A DNA stretch of 64,000 bases from Agapetus fuscipes (taxonomy: Eukaryota; Arthropoda; Insecta; Trichoptera; Glossosomatidae). A model generated the notes under the pieces. That model was not told the origin of the DNA. It was given only the letters and a program-made list of their open reading frames with translations, and searched no databases. Position numbers and translations under genes: made by a program. Positions within the stretch are counted from its first letter, which is position 1. Every line of letters starts with the position of its first letter. Shown piece by piece: positions 49,310 to 60,223 of this stretch. The stretch spans positions 28,496,832-28,560,831 of the forward strand of contig OX637332.1 of assembly GCA_951799405.1 (NCBI GenBank), in the 5' to 3' direction.

Positions 49310-49895
49310 AAAATAAAAAGTAAGCCTCACTAAATATAAACTCTGCAACAAGAGCGTCATCATCATCTTATAAAGGCAGTGCCTTGTTGTATCAGCCATC
49401 TGTCTCTGTCTGTTGCCATCCTCTTGAGATGTGAATAGGAGGAGACATCCATGAGCCGTTTCAAATCCTTGAAGTATGAAGCTCTTGGGCGACCTCTTGT
49501 GCATTGTCCTAAGATTTTGCCTTCAACGATGTTGCTAAGAAAGGTGCTGTGTCTGATTGAGTGCGCTACTAGATTGGCAACAAGGGCGTACCCAGGATCA
49601 AAACAAGGGGGTTGCAGGTTTTGGAAAATTGAAGATCATCGTCACCAAAATATATTGTCGTTTGGGTAGACACGCAATTCCGATATTCCAAAATAAATCA
49701 CTATCCACATTTCTAATTTCGCAAAAAAGTATTACCTCTGATATGTCGTAGTAGTGGGGCCGCTGCCCCCCCCTGCCCCTTCCTAGTTACGCCCATGCTC
49801 TGCAACTGTTAGCGCCTTCCCCTGAAGCAGCCAGCAGGTACGGCATGGGAAAAAATGAATCAATTTTTATTTTGTAGGGCAGCCTCATACCCACA
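49310..49895 (-). mobile_element. Rep-A copy split by a LINE end plus a MITE
   Basis: Rep-A parts lie at 49310-49349 and 49798-49895. The insert (49350-49797) is bounded by CTCTGCAAC at 49341-49349 and 49798-49806. It holds a minus-strand LINE stub (49355-49577) encoding GQCTRGRPRASYFKDLKRLM and then RDRWLIQQG, with an ATGATGATG tail, then a MITE. Confidence 0.65.
49583..49794. mobile_element. MITE with GGGCGTA ends
   Basis: GGGCGTACCCAGGATCAAAA and CCCTTCCTAGTTACGCCC are inverted ends with an internal G/C-run near each. It fits a hAT-like family, but no own 8-base duplication can be seen. Confidence 0.55.
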
Positions 49896-50736
49896 TTGAA
49901 AATTTTAGTTAGTTCTTTCCGTAACTCCAGCTTTCGATATTGTCATAATAGCAAATGACTCGTTCATCGGGAAAGGGGTTATATTTTAAAATAAAAACAA
50001 TTATAGCTAACTTCTTCAAAAAAAAAAAATACCTTTGTTTCCTTATTTTCTTATTTTCAAATGTTTATTGTTTAGTTTTTGATGAACAACTTAAATAAGG
50101 ATACATTTTATTTATTTGTAATGTCTATACATTTTTGCCTATATTTATCAATGATTTGTCACTGCGACCAATATTCCACCTCTACATTTGTATACTTACT
50201 TCTTCAAAGTGTTAATAAAAAAAACTGGTGAGTGACATATGAGTCAGTTTTTTTTCTAAAAATTAACGAGTAAAAGGTGATTCGATGATCGAACAGAACA
50301 TGAAAAAATATCGCATATTTTGTCCTGTTACCGTAAACAGTATAGCTTACACCAACCCTCCAAAAATCCACCATTGACCAACTCGCAACTCGTAATTGCA
50401 ACTCGCATATGGGTTAAAAAAAACTCCAACAACTCGAACAACAAAGAATCCACCGTCGTCCATCCGAATTCAATTTTATTGAAACGGGATTTAGATTTAC
50501 GACATACAATTTTCAAATCTTCTCAGTTTTATTTTCACTGGGAATATTATCAATGGTATTATTTACTGCCAAAATGATACTTTCAGATAAAGAAAAGCAC
50601 ACTCGTAACCAAACAAAAGTCACTCGCAATTTGCGAGCTAGAGAGTAGAATTTCAGAGGGTTGGCTTACATTACAGTATGTATATCTGCTTGTAAGCGTG
50701 CACCATCAATCAACATTAAAGATAATATAGATAAAG
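49896..50736. other. Intergenic DNA
   Basis: At 50340-50660 there are CAACTCG words (CAACTCGCAACTCG, CAACTCGAACAAC) and AACCCTCCAAAAATCC...AGAGGGTTGG ends, possibly a decayed inverted-repeat element. No gene seen. Confidence 0.35.
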
Positions 50737-50927
50737 CAATGTCACCCCTGTTTCAGGGAATGTCGGCAAGAGTTGCAGGGCTTATGTTCATTTGAGTTTG
50801 GATTTTATTTGTAAGTACACAATCAGCATTTGTAAGCGCGAACTACACGTGTTTGTTTGTGGGCATACATCTGAGAGCTTTGAATGAATATATCCTTGCA
50901 ACTTAGATTATAGATAGATAGATAGAT
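50737..50927 (+). mobile_element. Rep-A copy, 5'-truncated
   Basis: CAATGTCACCCCTGTTTCAGG to CTTGCAACTTAGATTATAGATAGATAGATAG. The terminal microsatellite has drifted to TAGA units. Confidence 0.82.
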
Positions 50928-51124
50928 CTGAGCCATTTTGTGTGTAAAAAAAAAGTACGCTTAAGGGCGTCATATTTATACAAAGGATGTCGTGAAATAA
51001 TCAGTTTTCAGGCAACCGTAATTTTTATGTCTCACTTTGTCGTTCGTTCATCTTTGGTGATTTACATGGATAAGATGGAGAAAGCGGTATTTCTCATTTC
51101 CCATAAGGTAACCGAGAAACATCA

Positions 51125-51290
51125 GCTTTCTCTGCTAAATTGTTGACAAAAGTTCCTTTGTGATGAGCATACGTCGGAGGATTTCTTCATTGGTGATCCG
51201 ATCACGCCAGGAGATCCGAAGCATTTTTCGATAGACACACATCTCGAACGCATCGATTCGTCTCTCCAGTACCAGCGAGAGCGCCTTTTT
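51125..51290 (-). mobile_element. LINE ORF fragment just after the RT domain
   Basis: The minus strand encodes LERRIDAFEMCVYRKMLRIS and then WRDRITNEEILRRM. RRIDAFEMW-YRRMLRISW-D is a conserved landmark of insect LINEs. Confidence 0.7.
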
Positions 51291-51428
51291 TCGTTGTTTA
51301 GCTACTATTGTGTGTTCATGGCACGTTTGTTACTATGGGAAGAAATAGACGAATGCCGTCTGTCTTTTATATTGATCGATGGCGTGCGCTAAGTATCCAA
51401 CGCCAATTACAAAGATTAAAAAAAAAAT

Positions 51429-51598
51429 AGGCTGATTTATTTGGTGAGCGCTGTTTTTGTATGTATCACACCTCAACAGCCCTCTGCGAGCTTGGTCGTC
51501 GCTGTACGAAAAATCATTTCCGACACACTCGGTGGGATTCAAAGCCGAGCTCTCGGCATGGAATTCAAGCATTCTACCAACTAAGCTATCATCGGACT
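51429..51598 (-). mobile_element. SINE-C 3' part joined to a SINE-B head part
   Basis: 51429-51510 is the SINE-C tail up to GAGCTTGGTCGTCGCTGTA. From 51511 it changes to SINE-B (AAAATCATTTCCGACACACT...AACTAAGCTATC). The junction is a clean chimera. Confidence 0.75.
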
Positions 51599-51607
51599 AG
51601 GTATAAC

Positions 51608-51884
51608 AATATTAGGATGATTTATTTGGTGAGCGCTCAAGAACCCTCTGCGAGCTTGGTCGTCGTTACAGTAAGCTCCAATTCTCGAGCAAGACCCAGT
51701 TGCTGTAAGGCTGGATGGACCTTTTGATGACCGGTCTTTGGTATCTAAAGGTTTATGAATTTTTCAACCCAGCGAAGAGCAAATTTGAAAATATAAATGG
51801 TATATGTTTTGTGCTTCACCGGGATTCGAACCCACAACCTTCCATTTACGAGTCCGAAGTGTTACCACTGGACTACGGACCGGT
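51608..51884 (-). mobile_element. SINE-C copy, full length
   Basis: AATATTAGGATGATTTATTTGG to the head (reverse of GACCGGTCCGTAGTCCAGTG, box GGGTTCGAATCCCGGTGAAG). Confidence 0.85.
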
Positions 51885-52330
51885 CAATAGATGAATAGGA
51901 GCTGAAAAAATCGCAGGGAGAATTCGGACAGGGGAATAAAACTTGCGGGTAATTTTTCAACAGGAACGTACATTTATTTTGAAATGAGCAGAATACAAAA
52001 AAATGATGGCATGTAGTTATCACCTCACTCCACATCTCCACCAAGCGTTTGACGAAAAAAACAATTTAGCGATGTGCTTCAGCCAAGTATAATACAACAC
52101 CCCATAGATACACAAGTCTCCTTAATCGATACTATATCAAACATAATCTATGTACACAATCAACTTAACAAAATACACGATGCATTGCATCAGAGTTTCA
52201 ATCAAATAAAACTCTTACAAGTTTTCCCGATCAGAGTACCTACGTGTTTGATACTCTGGGAGGGGAAGACGATGTAGTATTACTTACATCATTACTAGAA
52301 ACGGTAAAATTCATCTTATTTTAAATAAAA
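51885..52330. other. Intergenic DNA
   Basis: No feature recognised. Confidence 0.35.
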
Positions 52331-52480
52331 AACAGTTAAACCTCTCTTAGTTTATCCCAACAACTGAAAAAACATCAAAAACATTCTGCTCTTGAAGATG
52401 CCTCATTAGGCGAAAATATTCGAGCAGAAACAAAAAGAATAAAGTGAATTAAAACAGTGTTTTACCATTTATATTTTTAA
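52330..52480 (+). repeat. Single-arm relative of the 16855 foldback
   Basis: CTCTTGAAGATGCCTCATTAGGCGAAAATATTCGAGCAGAAA followed by AATAAAGTGAATTAAAACAGTG matches the right arm at 16945-17012. Confidence 0.65.
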
Positions 52481-52597
52481 ATATTCAGAAAAAACATCAT
52501 CTCAAATTCATCTCCTTTCAAATGAAAAGCTAAATTTGTCATTTCATAACTGATTTATTCAACAAATCGTTATTGTACAGTCTAAAACCAACACTAA

Positions 52598-52780
52598 GAG
52601 CCCGTTCCCACTTGTCAGTTGTCGGGTGTCGGATCCGTATATTAATCGGAGGTTCCAGTAGCAGAACATTATGTATGGAGCTATTCACACTTGTCGGAAA
52701 CCGATTTTGTCCGAAATGTTCTGCAACTGGAACCTCCGATGAATATACGGATCCGACACGCGACAAGTGGGAACGGGCTC
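52598..52780. mobile_element. Harbinger-like MITE with TAA duplication
   Basis: Nearly palindromic, 183 bases. Ends GAGCCCGTTCCCACTTGTC and GACAAGTGGGAACGGGCTC, with a further inner pair (GTCGGATCCGTATATTAATC / GATGAATATACGGATCCGAC). TAA at 52595-52597 and 52781-52783. Confidence 0.82.
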
Positions 52781-52789
52781 TAACCCAGT

Positions 52790-53079
52790 CTTTTTAATAA
52801 GCTTAATTATTTAAGCATATGGTGAATGAATTAAAACCATTTTTTTTCAGTATTCAAAACTCTGATATTTTTTCTTTTACAAATATTTATTTCACAAGTT
52901 ATATTATGAAACCAAAAGATCGAAATGTGTATGTTTTTGAACCTGAAATTTGCAAGTTGCCTTTGAAATTTTCTTTTATGGAACGCCCCCGTTTGGCGTT
53001 TACATTTGTTTGTATGAAATTTCATCCAAAAATGAATACTTCTAAATAACTTAAAATTTAGGGATTTTTCTGGGATTAT
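52790..53079. other. Open AT-rich stretch, not assigned
   Basis: A 76-codon plus-strand frame (52819-53049) containing YIMKPKDRNVYVFEPEICKL is open, but has no recognisable domain, no splice context and ordinary intergenic composition. Confidence 0.25.
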
Positions 53080-53321
53080 TCCTTGACTTATAGGTTGGTA
53101 TGAGGCTGACGTAAAAATGGTTCACTTTGCCAATGTCACCCCTGTTTCAGGGAAGGTCGGCAAGAGTTGCAGGGCTTGTGTCCATTTGAGAATTGAGTTT
53201 TTTATATTGTAGGTCTACATACGGCATGTGTGAGTGCAAAATTATGCGTGTCTGCTAGTGGGAATGCATTTAATATGAATCTCAAATGATACATATCCTT
53301 GCAGCTTAGATTTAGATTAGA
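53080..53321 (+). mobile_element. Rep-A copy with small 5' deletion
   Basis: TTCCTTGACTTATAGGTTGG, lacking CACCCATACT, to CCTTGCAGCTTAGATTTAGATTAG. Confidence 0.84.
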
Positions 53322-53818
53322 TAAACTTTTAAAAATGACGATGAAATCGTTAATTAAATCCATCTTTTAAATTCTCCTCTTCGTGAATCTTTAATTCTGG
53401 ACTAAGAGAGGTTTGGCTCTTTGAAACCTATTAGTTTTTACACATGGGAATGGTCTGATTCAATTTGGTGTTGGGGAGCTGTTCCTTTATAATGGGAACA
53501 GCTGGAAAGACATCTTCGATGCACCAATGCACGTCTATACATTTCTGTGATTTAAAATGAGAGCTCGATTCTTTTTTTCTTCTCATAGAATAACGCAATC
53601 AGGTGAACCACGATAGAATAATTTTCCATTTATTATTTTTTATTCTCAATGCCAATACTGCCATCTCTTGAAAAAAATACAAAGCTTATTTTTCATTATA
53701 AATATTATCATTCTATTCAGCATGACATGCTGAATACAAGAAACAATGAGAAAGCAGATTTTTCACCATAACCCAAAATCTAGTGTAGAAAATAACAATA
53801 TTCATCCTTTGATTCTGT
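53322..53818. other. Intergenic DNA
   Basis: No feature recognised. Confidence 0.35.
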
Positions 53819-54069
53819 TCCTTGACTTATAGGTTGGTATACGGCTGACCACCCATGCTGTTGAAAATGGTTTACTTTTCCAATTAATCACCCTTGTTTC
53901 AGGGAAGGTCAGCAGGAGTTGCAGGGTGTATGTCCATTTGAGGTTTGGTTTTTATGTTGTAGGTTCACATGCGGCATGTGCAAGCGCGAACTTTACGTGT
54001 GTGCTTGTGAGAATGCATGTAATGTGAATCCCCAATGTTACATATCTTTGCAACTTAGATTAGATTAGA
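53819..54069 (+). mobile_element. Rep-A copy, full length
   Basis: TTCCTTGACTTATAGGTTGG to TCTTTGCAACTTAGATTAGATTAGAG. Confidence 0.86.
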
Positions 54070-54363
54070 GATAAAAGTTAAGCTTTTATATTTTTTTAAT
54101 AGATGGCAGCGTTTTATCTAAAAAAATATTGGCATAGAAAAACAATTTTAAATTTCAAGCAAAGATGTATAAATCTGCACTGATTCATCTCTATACAATA
54201 CTCTCTTTACTTTTTAATTTGTAGAGATATCATAACTATAGAAAACGTTTAATTTTTCCATCCTGAATTTCATGAAAATTAATTAATTTTTACAAATCAA
54301 TAAATTCTGAACAATATTGATAGTTAACTCCAATGATTAGGACACCTTATTGCTTCCTTGATA

Positions 54364-54532
54364 AATAATTTAAGCTGTAAGTATGTATTAATTTATAAGA
54401 CTCATTTTTAGTGCATGCCCATGAGCAGACATTGTAAGTTCGCGCTTACATATACTGCATGTATGTACCTATACTACAAAATAATCCAATTCTCTAAAGA
54501 ACATAGGTACACACTGTAACTCTTGCCACCTT
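54364..54532 (-). mobile_element. Rep-A copy, degenerate
   Basis: AATTTAAGCTGTAAGTATGTATT, GTAAGTTCGCGCTTACATATAC and GTAACTCTTGCCACCTTTCCT. Confidence 0.55.
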
Positions 54533-54913
54533 TCCTTTTTAATTGAAGATTTGCTGACTGACTTTTAATAGTTTAAAATTGTTACTTTGGAGTTATAAGG
54601 ATGCAAGCACTTACTAAAAATTTGTCCTTGTGAAGTGATTTTTTTTAAAAACCTTGTTTACTTGCTCAGTTGTATGTATTATTTTTTTGTGATACCTCTA
54701 CTCATCTTCAGGTAAAGAAGCTTAGTTAAAAATATATTTGCTTTTGTTTACAATATTTTATTGAATCACGTTCAGTTAAAATTAACAATTGTATAATTAC
54801 GATACATAAATCATTGTTTAATAAATAACCAAATAATAATAACGCAGTACACAAAGCTCTACAATTAATTTACAATAATATAGATAAAATTAGAAATGGC
54901 ATTTGGATATTAA

Positions 54914-55765
54914 AGGCTTGTATGCAATTGGCAACAATGACAGTTGCATATTATGTTGTGCGACAAATAACTTGTTTTTATTTGACTGCAGTTGTGTGTT
55001 TGACTGCAATGTTGTCAGATAAGCTGCAACAAATCTTTTTGACTTTATTAATTGTGCTGCATATCATGTTATGCGACAATAACACACATAATTTTTGTCT
55101 TTTTGAACTGTAGAGTTGCAATGTTTCAGGAAATATGTTGTGCCATTTTACTTTTTCCCTTTGAAGTTGCAATTCAGATAAAATGTTTTTTTTTTTTTTT
55201 TTGTGCAAAACAGGTCACCCTTATTACAGTGCACCCTCACAGCAAACAACACGCTGGGAGAAACTCTATTGCTAGATTTTTAAATGTTAATAAATTACAC
55301 TCAAAAATGTCTATATTAGACTTATTTAAGAGCTTTATACTCCGAGTCACAGGGTGTTGCGCCACAACATCAGTACGGCTTTTCGGTAAGTACATGAAAT
55401 AGATCATGTCCTCGCCCTCGGGTGTAGTCGTCAGGCACATACAACCTGTAGCCCTCCAACAGGGTGGGACTGTCAATTAAGCCGTTGATGACCTTATGAG
55501 TGAGCACCATAAGGGACCTGTTGCGCCTCGTTTCCAGGCTTCTAAATCCAGTCTCCCGAAGTAGCTCCTCATGATGCATGAATTGTGGATAACTTCCATA
55601 CCGCCTCATGAGGAGATACCTGAGAAACTTTTTTTTGTAATTTTTTTTTGTAATGTTGTAAAACGTTGCGCAATGTCGTGCGATTTCTTTACTTGATTTA
55701 ACAGTAGTTGTCCAATGTTGTGCAACATGTCGATAAACAAATTGTTGCATATTAAATACAAGCCT
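54914..55765. mobile_element. Composite DNA transposon with TTAA flanks carrying a LINE fragment
   Basis: TTAA at 54910-54913 and 55766-55769; ends AGGCTTGTATGCAATTGGCA and TTGCATATTAAATACAAGCCT are inverted. Subterminal words GTTGTGCGACA, TTGTCAGATAAGCTGCAACA and AATGTTGTGCAACATGTCG repeat in both ends. The centre holds a minus-strand LINE stub. Confidence 0.65.
55245..55640 (-). mobile_element. LINE C-terminal fragment inside the composite element
   Basis: The minus strand encodes FRSLETRRNRSLMVLTHKVI, NGLIDSPTLL and YRLYVPDDYTRGRGHDLF, then, after a frameshift at about 55385, RTDVVAQHPVTRSIKLLNKS. SLE-RR-R--L-L-HK--NG-ID is typical after the RT domain of Jockey-like LINEs. Confidence 0.7.
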
Positions 55766-55769
55766 TTAA

Positions 55770-56394
55770 TTGACTTAAGACAAAAAAAACTAATATTAAA
55801 TTGTGCCAGCGTTTAGGTTATTTTTGAGAACAATGTTATTTTGTGCTTTCCATTTTTGTAAATAACAAAAAAATAGCATATTATGTACATCTCTTTTTTT
55901 AATTACATGGTAGACAATGATATAATATAATTGTAATAAATAATATAATATATATATATTTTGATCTTGTTCTTGGTTTGGTTTTGTTTACAAAGTTAAA
56001 CCTCGCTTACCAAGCACAATTTCTTTTGATGTAAATTGGTTATTAGTTGATTAAAAAATTTACCAGTTATAGTTCTACATGATAACTTCGGCTAAAACTT
56101 CTTTGATAAATGTGTGTTATTTAGAGATTTCTTTGGCACAACTTCTTCAGAGAAAGATTTTTCTTTGATCTTAGAAAGTGTGCTGAGTATGCAAAGTTCA
56201 ACTAAATAAAATATAATGTTATCCTCCTAACTAAAAACATAATTTAAAATAAAAATATTCATATTTAGTACATAGTTACTTTAATAATAATATTCTCATA
56301 TAATAATTTTAATACATACAAAAAACTAACATATTTTTAAAAAGTTTTAAACATTGTCAACTTACTGCCAACATACTAACAATTTTTTTTTGTT
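55770..56394. other. AT-rich intergenic DNA
   Basis: A (TA)n-like tract is at 55930-55962. No coding or repeat evidence. Confidence 0.35.
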
Positions 56395-56600
56395 AAAGTT
56401 TAGGATCCCTTCTTTTTTAAGAGTTCCCAGCAAACCTACTATCTTGATGAACTGGTTCGAACCCCGCCTGTGTCATGTCCTATCGACAATAACTTCGACC
56501 CTGGTTTAACAGACATCATTGGGTAGTTATAAATTGATAATTCATTAGAATATTAAATAATGAATTATTAATTGATAACATTAAAACTTGACAGGCAAAA
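56395..56600 (-). repeat. Repeat E, copy 2
   Basis: GGTTCGAACCCCGCCTGTGTC, CCTATCGACAATAACTTCGACCCTGG and the AT-rich part with ATAATTCATTAGAATATTAAATAATG. Confidence 0.55.
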
Positions 56601-57195
56601 TAGGTTTGGTTCGAATAGAATCGGAATCCTATTCAGAAATCTTTTCATTGAAAAAAAATTAACATCCAAATATATTGGCAGTAAGTGAAGAATATTAAAA
56701 AAAAAATAGTTTTTTACCAATTCCTTCTCATCGATAATTAAGTATATATAAGATAGGAGGATTTATTTTTTAATCCCACTTTGAAATTTCTTTGACAGTT
56801 AATGAATAAAGGTACAATAATATAGTATGTTAAGAGCATGGAATGTCCTTGGGACAGCGTTCAATGTCGTTTATTTCACTTATACATTGCAATTAGTTTT
56901 TTTTTATTATTTCATTTATTTTGTTTATCACAAGCAGTACAATAAATATCCAAGTAAGCAATCACGTTCACACTCGTACAGATAATTTAAAAGTTTGAAA
57001 GTTTCCGTCAGAAAAAAAGTTCCTTGATAAATCATTGCATGAAAAATGTTAAGTTTACAAAGCTTACACATAAACATAAACAACGATACCTTATTTGTTT
57101 AAACTTTTACAATCGCTTGGTTACAAATGTAAGAAATAGAAGTTAATAAATTTTGTATTGTACAGATATGTTACTGTTATACAACAATGAAGTTC
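56601..57195. other. AT-rich intergenic DNA
   Basis: No feature recognised. Confidence 0.35.
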
Positions 57196-57340
57196 CACTC
57201 ATACTGTCAAAAATGGTTCACTTTGCAAAAGTTGCAGGGTGTATGTTCATTTGAGGTTTGGATTTTAATTTGTATAAATACACATCCAGCATTTCTAAGC
57301 GCGAACTTACTTTTGTCTTGTAAATGAACACATTTAAATA
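57196..57340 (+). mobile_element. Rep-A copy with internal deletion
   Basis: CACTCATACTGTCAAAAATGG, then a jump from CACTTTGCAA to AAGTTGCAGGGTGTATGTTC. The 3' end is decayed. A decayed antisense SINE-C follows at 57343-57500 (GAATGATTTATTTGGGTGAATCACAC). Confidence 0.65.
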
Positions 57341-57657
57341 TTGGAATGATTTATTTGGGTGAATCACACTTCAAGAGCTTGATCACCGCTTTAGAAAGCG
57401 CCTATTTCAAGCAAGACTCACTTTCTGTACGGATAAGGTTAGATGGCCCGCAGCATATTAATTAAACATTCATGTAATTTTTTGTATTCTGCCGGAAATA
57501 GAACCATGCTATTCCATTACATGGCTGATTTTGTAGTAATAACAATAAATTTTTGATAAATAAATTTCCAATTAAAGAGAATCATGAGTCAAAGTTTGCA
57601 GCAATGAAAGGAACAATAATTGAATTAAGTGTTAAACTTTCACTTTCACTTTCATGG

Positions 57658-57832
57658 TCGGTGTTCAATGATTTAGTTTTTCTCGGCTTAGACCATGTTC
57701 TACTTGCAGTAACTTTGTCTGCCGACGTTTCATTCCTTCGAGCGGGGAAGTTCCCTCGGAAATCAAACGTCGGCAGACAAAATTACTGCAAGTAGAAAAT
57801 GGTCTTACCCGAGAAAAACTATATCATTGACC
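57658..57832. repeat. Long foldback hairpin, about 70-base arms
   Basis: GTCGGTGTTCAATGATTTAG...GTCTGCCGACGTTT (57658-57730) pairs with AAACGTCGGCAGAC...ATATCATTGACCAATGAC (57765-57832), about 85-90% matched, with a 34-base loop. Confidence 0.75.
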
Positions 57833-58195
57833 AATGACTGCATTTTATGTATAATTGTTTTACATATTATTGCCAGTTTGGTTTTTAACATTTTCCATGC
57901 AACGGTTTAAAAACTGTTTTTTTGCCACACATTAACACAATCATTTTAGTTTCTTTTTGAAATTATCTTCTTCATAATAAATCATGTGTTGCAATAAACT
58001 TTCAGCTATCATTATGTTACTTAGCATAGGAGACGAAACAATTGTAGCATTGACAAAACTTCAAAAACACTTACAAACTTAACATTTCTTCAGGGTCTGT
58101 AGGTACATTCAGGATAATTATTTATCTAAGGGGTTTACACAGTCCCCTCTCTAGACTAACAAACCAAAAGTTTTAAAATTAACCACAACAGCATT
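57833..58195. other. AT-rich intergenic DNA
   Basis: No feature recognised. Confidence 0.35.
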
Positions 58196-58290
58196 CATGA
58201 GAATGTCGAGGAGATGAAATAAAAATGCAAGGATAGAGCAAAGTGGAGACACTCTGTGGAGCTACTGGCCACTCCTGATAGAATGACAGT
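58196..58290 (+). mobile_element. LINE tail fragment
   Basis: GAGGAGATGAAATAAAAATGCAAGGATAGAGCAAAGTGGAG and GCTACTGGCCACTCCTGATAG are the decayed tail of the family at 32441. Confidence 0.5.
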
Positions 58291-58404
58291 TGGATACAAG
58301 TTCAAGTATATAAGCAATATCAATAAAAAATTCCAAACTCTTTGGCTGAATCCAGAAAATCAGGCAGCGGAGAAACCTCGATGAAGAAAAACACTTTTTT
58401 TTAA

Positions 58405-58570
58405 TAGATTTGTGAAGCTATATGGCCTGGCCAGAAACAGGTACATACATTATCAATTAATAATTCATTTTCTGAATATTTTACTGCATTATTAATAAAT
58501 AAACCAGAGTCGAAGTTATTGTCGATAGGGCATAATGCAGGAGGGGTTCGAACCAGCACTAGTGTCTCCC
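58405..58570 (+). repeat. Repeat E, copy 3
   Basis: TGGCCTGGCCAGAAACAGGTAC, AATTAATAATTCATTTTCTG and CAGAGTCGAAGTTATTGTCG...GGGGTTCGAACC. Confidence 0.55.
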
Positions 58571-58664
58571 TGGTTTCTTGGTGAATATTTAAATGTACTT
58601 TTTATAAATTATCTCTCAAATTTTTCATTAAATCAAATATTATGAACAAAAATATTTTTTCCGG

Positions 58665-58861
58665 CATATTTACTTTCTACTAAGAGGAATAGGATAAAGA
58701 AGAAGTTTGAAGAAATCCGGAGGTCTAAGACGATTGAGGACCTAAAGAGGAGGATGAAGACATTTTTCTTCGCCCAGTAAAATACTAAGCGCCCTTGGAG
58801 TGACATTGAGTTACGAAACGGCGCTGATAAGGAAATCATCATCATCATCATCATCATCATT
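58665..58861 (+). mobile_element. LINE 3' end with (ATC)n tail
   Basis: AGGATAAAGAAGAAGTTTGAAG...GAGGAGGATGAAGACATTTTTC encodes RIKKKFEEIRRSKTIEDLKR-like sequence to TAA. The tail AGTTACGAAACGGCGCTGATAAGGAAATC then (ATC)8 corresponds to the 3' end at 42350-42400. Confidence 0.6.
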
Positions 58862-59384
58862 TGCCACTGGATGGCATATTGTGAAATATTTAGCGTTTAA
58901 ATTATTAGAAATAATAAAACAACTGGTTTGATAATCTTCAGAGGCGTAGATGTTTAACAAAACCATTCAACAGTAAAACTTCATACCTTACAAAGTATTC
59001 AATGCGGGTCGCCCAGCCAATCAAAAATGTAAAAAAACACATGTTTATTTCTATTTACCAATGATACATTTCACTAAGTAATTTCGATTACATATACCAA
59101 ATGAAAATGCCCACCACGGAGAGTAAATCACATAAAGCCAACCAATGAGATGTGTATAAGTCTGGTGCCCTTTTAATTGTATTAATTCTTATTATTTTGA
59201 AATCAGAAAAATAAACTTTTTTCATGAAAAGTAATGCCATCTGCTGAATAACACTAGAAGTTTTATTTCATTTTTGGCCCCCAATTTCAGAATGGTCTTT
59301 GCATCTTGAAGATTATTTTAGTGATTTTTTCACCTTTCTTTTAAACAATGGTTATAAAATAACAACCCAGTTCAGAAGTGCCGC
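58862..59384. other. AT-rich intergenic DNA
   Basis: No feature recognised. Confidence 0.35.
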
Positions 59385-59623
59385 ATTCTTTCCAAAGAGG
59401 TAGCATATGGGGAGTGGAACCTATTTTTTTACAGGTAAGGGGTCCAGGCTTATGCTAATCACTTCAGTTTAAGTGAGGGTTTGAGAATGCTGAATAAACC
59501 TTGCCGGTATTTTATTTTGGGTTTGAAATTAACACCGAAACGAGAAAACCATTTCTGACTCCGATTCGAACCCGAGCTCTTGGTATGGAATGCAAGCACA
59601 CTACCAACTGAGCTACCGATTGG
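59385..59623 (-). mobile_element. SINE-B copy, diverged
   Basis: CCGCATTCTTTCCAAAGAGG through TAAACCTTGCCGGTATTTTA to the head (reverse of CCAATCGGTAGCTCAGTTGG). Confidence 0.75.
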
Positions 59624-60223
59624 TTTGCACTGATTGAGTTTACAATAAAAGAACACCGATTGGTATTTAGCAATACTGAATTCATATATTTTTGTGTTGG
59701 ATCATCTGTGATTTGTCTCTGCGGTAAACAATGAAAAAAAAGACTAATTCATACATAATTTCCTACATTCTTTACAGATTACTATAAACATCCCAATTCA
59801 TTAAATATTTTCATACATTACAATAATTTTGTAAAAATTGGCTTATTTAATAATTAAAATGCTAGACTTTTAATTTTATTTATCCGTACGCTAAAAGTTT
59901 GCTTCGCAATATCAAATTTTCCTGGAGCGGCTTTTCAAGCCCCAATATATCCATCATGACCACGTCTCATATTATATATATTGTGATTTCAGACATTTTA
60001 GTGTTTTTCCTTCACAAACATTCAATATGTTAACAAAAATTCAAGCAACATAATTTATTCTCGTTTCTTATAAACAAAAGCGTTTGCAATGCGCAAATTA
60101 TAACATGATTGAAAACGTTTTCAAACAAAAAACAATTCACTAGAAGACAATCTTTTGCAAATTCATATTTTGTTTGGTTCATATATTAACACTGAAAATT
60201 CATATTTGATCCTTGGTAAATGT

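Noticed and set aside
52819..53049. 76-codon ORF as a gene
   Set aside because: Protein-like in parts, but no family, no conserved context and no nearby promoter or splice signals; left as unassigned sequence.
58633..58860. Poly-methionine ORF
   Set aside because: It is the antisense of the (ATC)n tail of a LINE.
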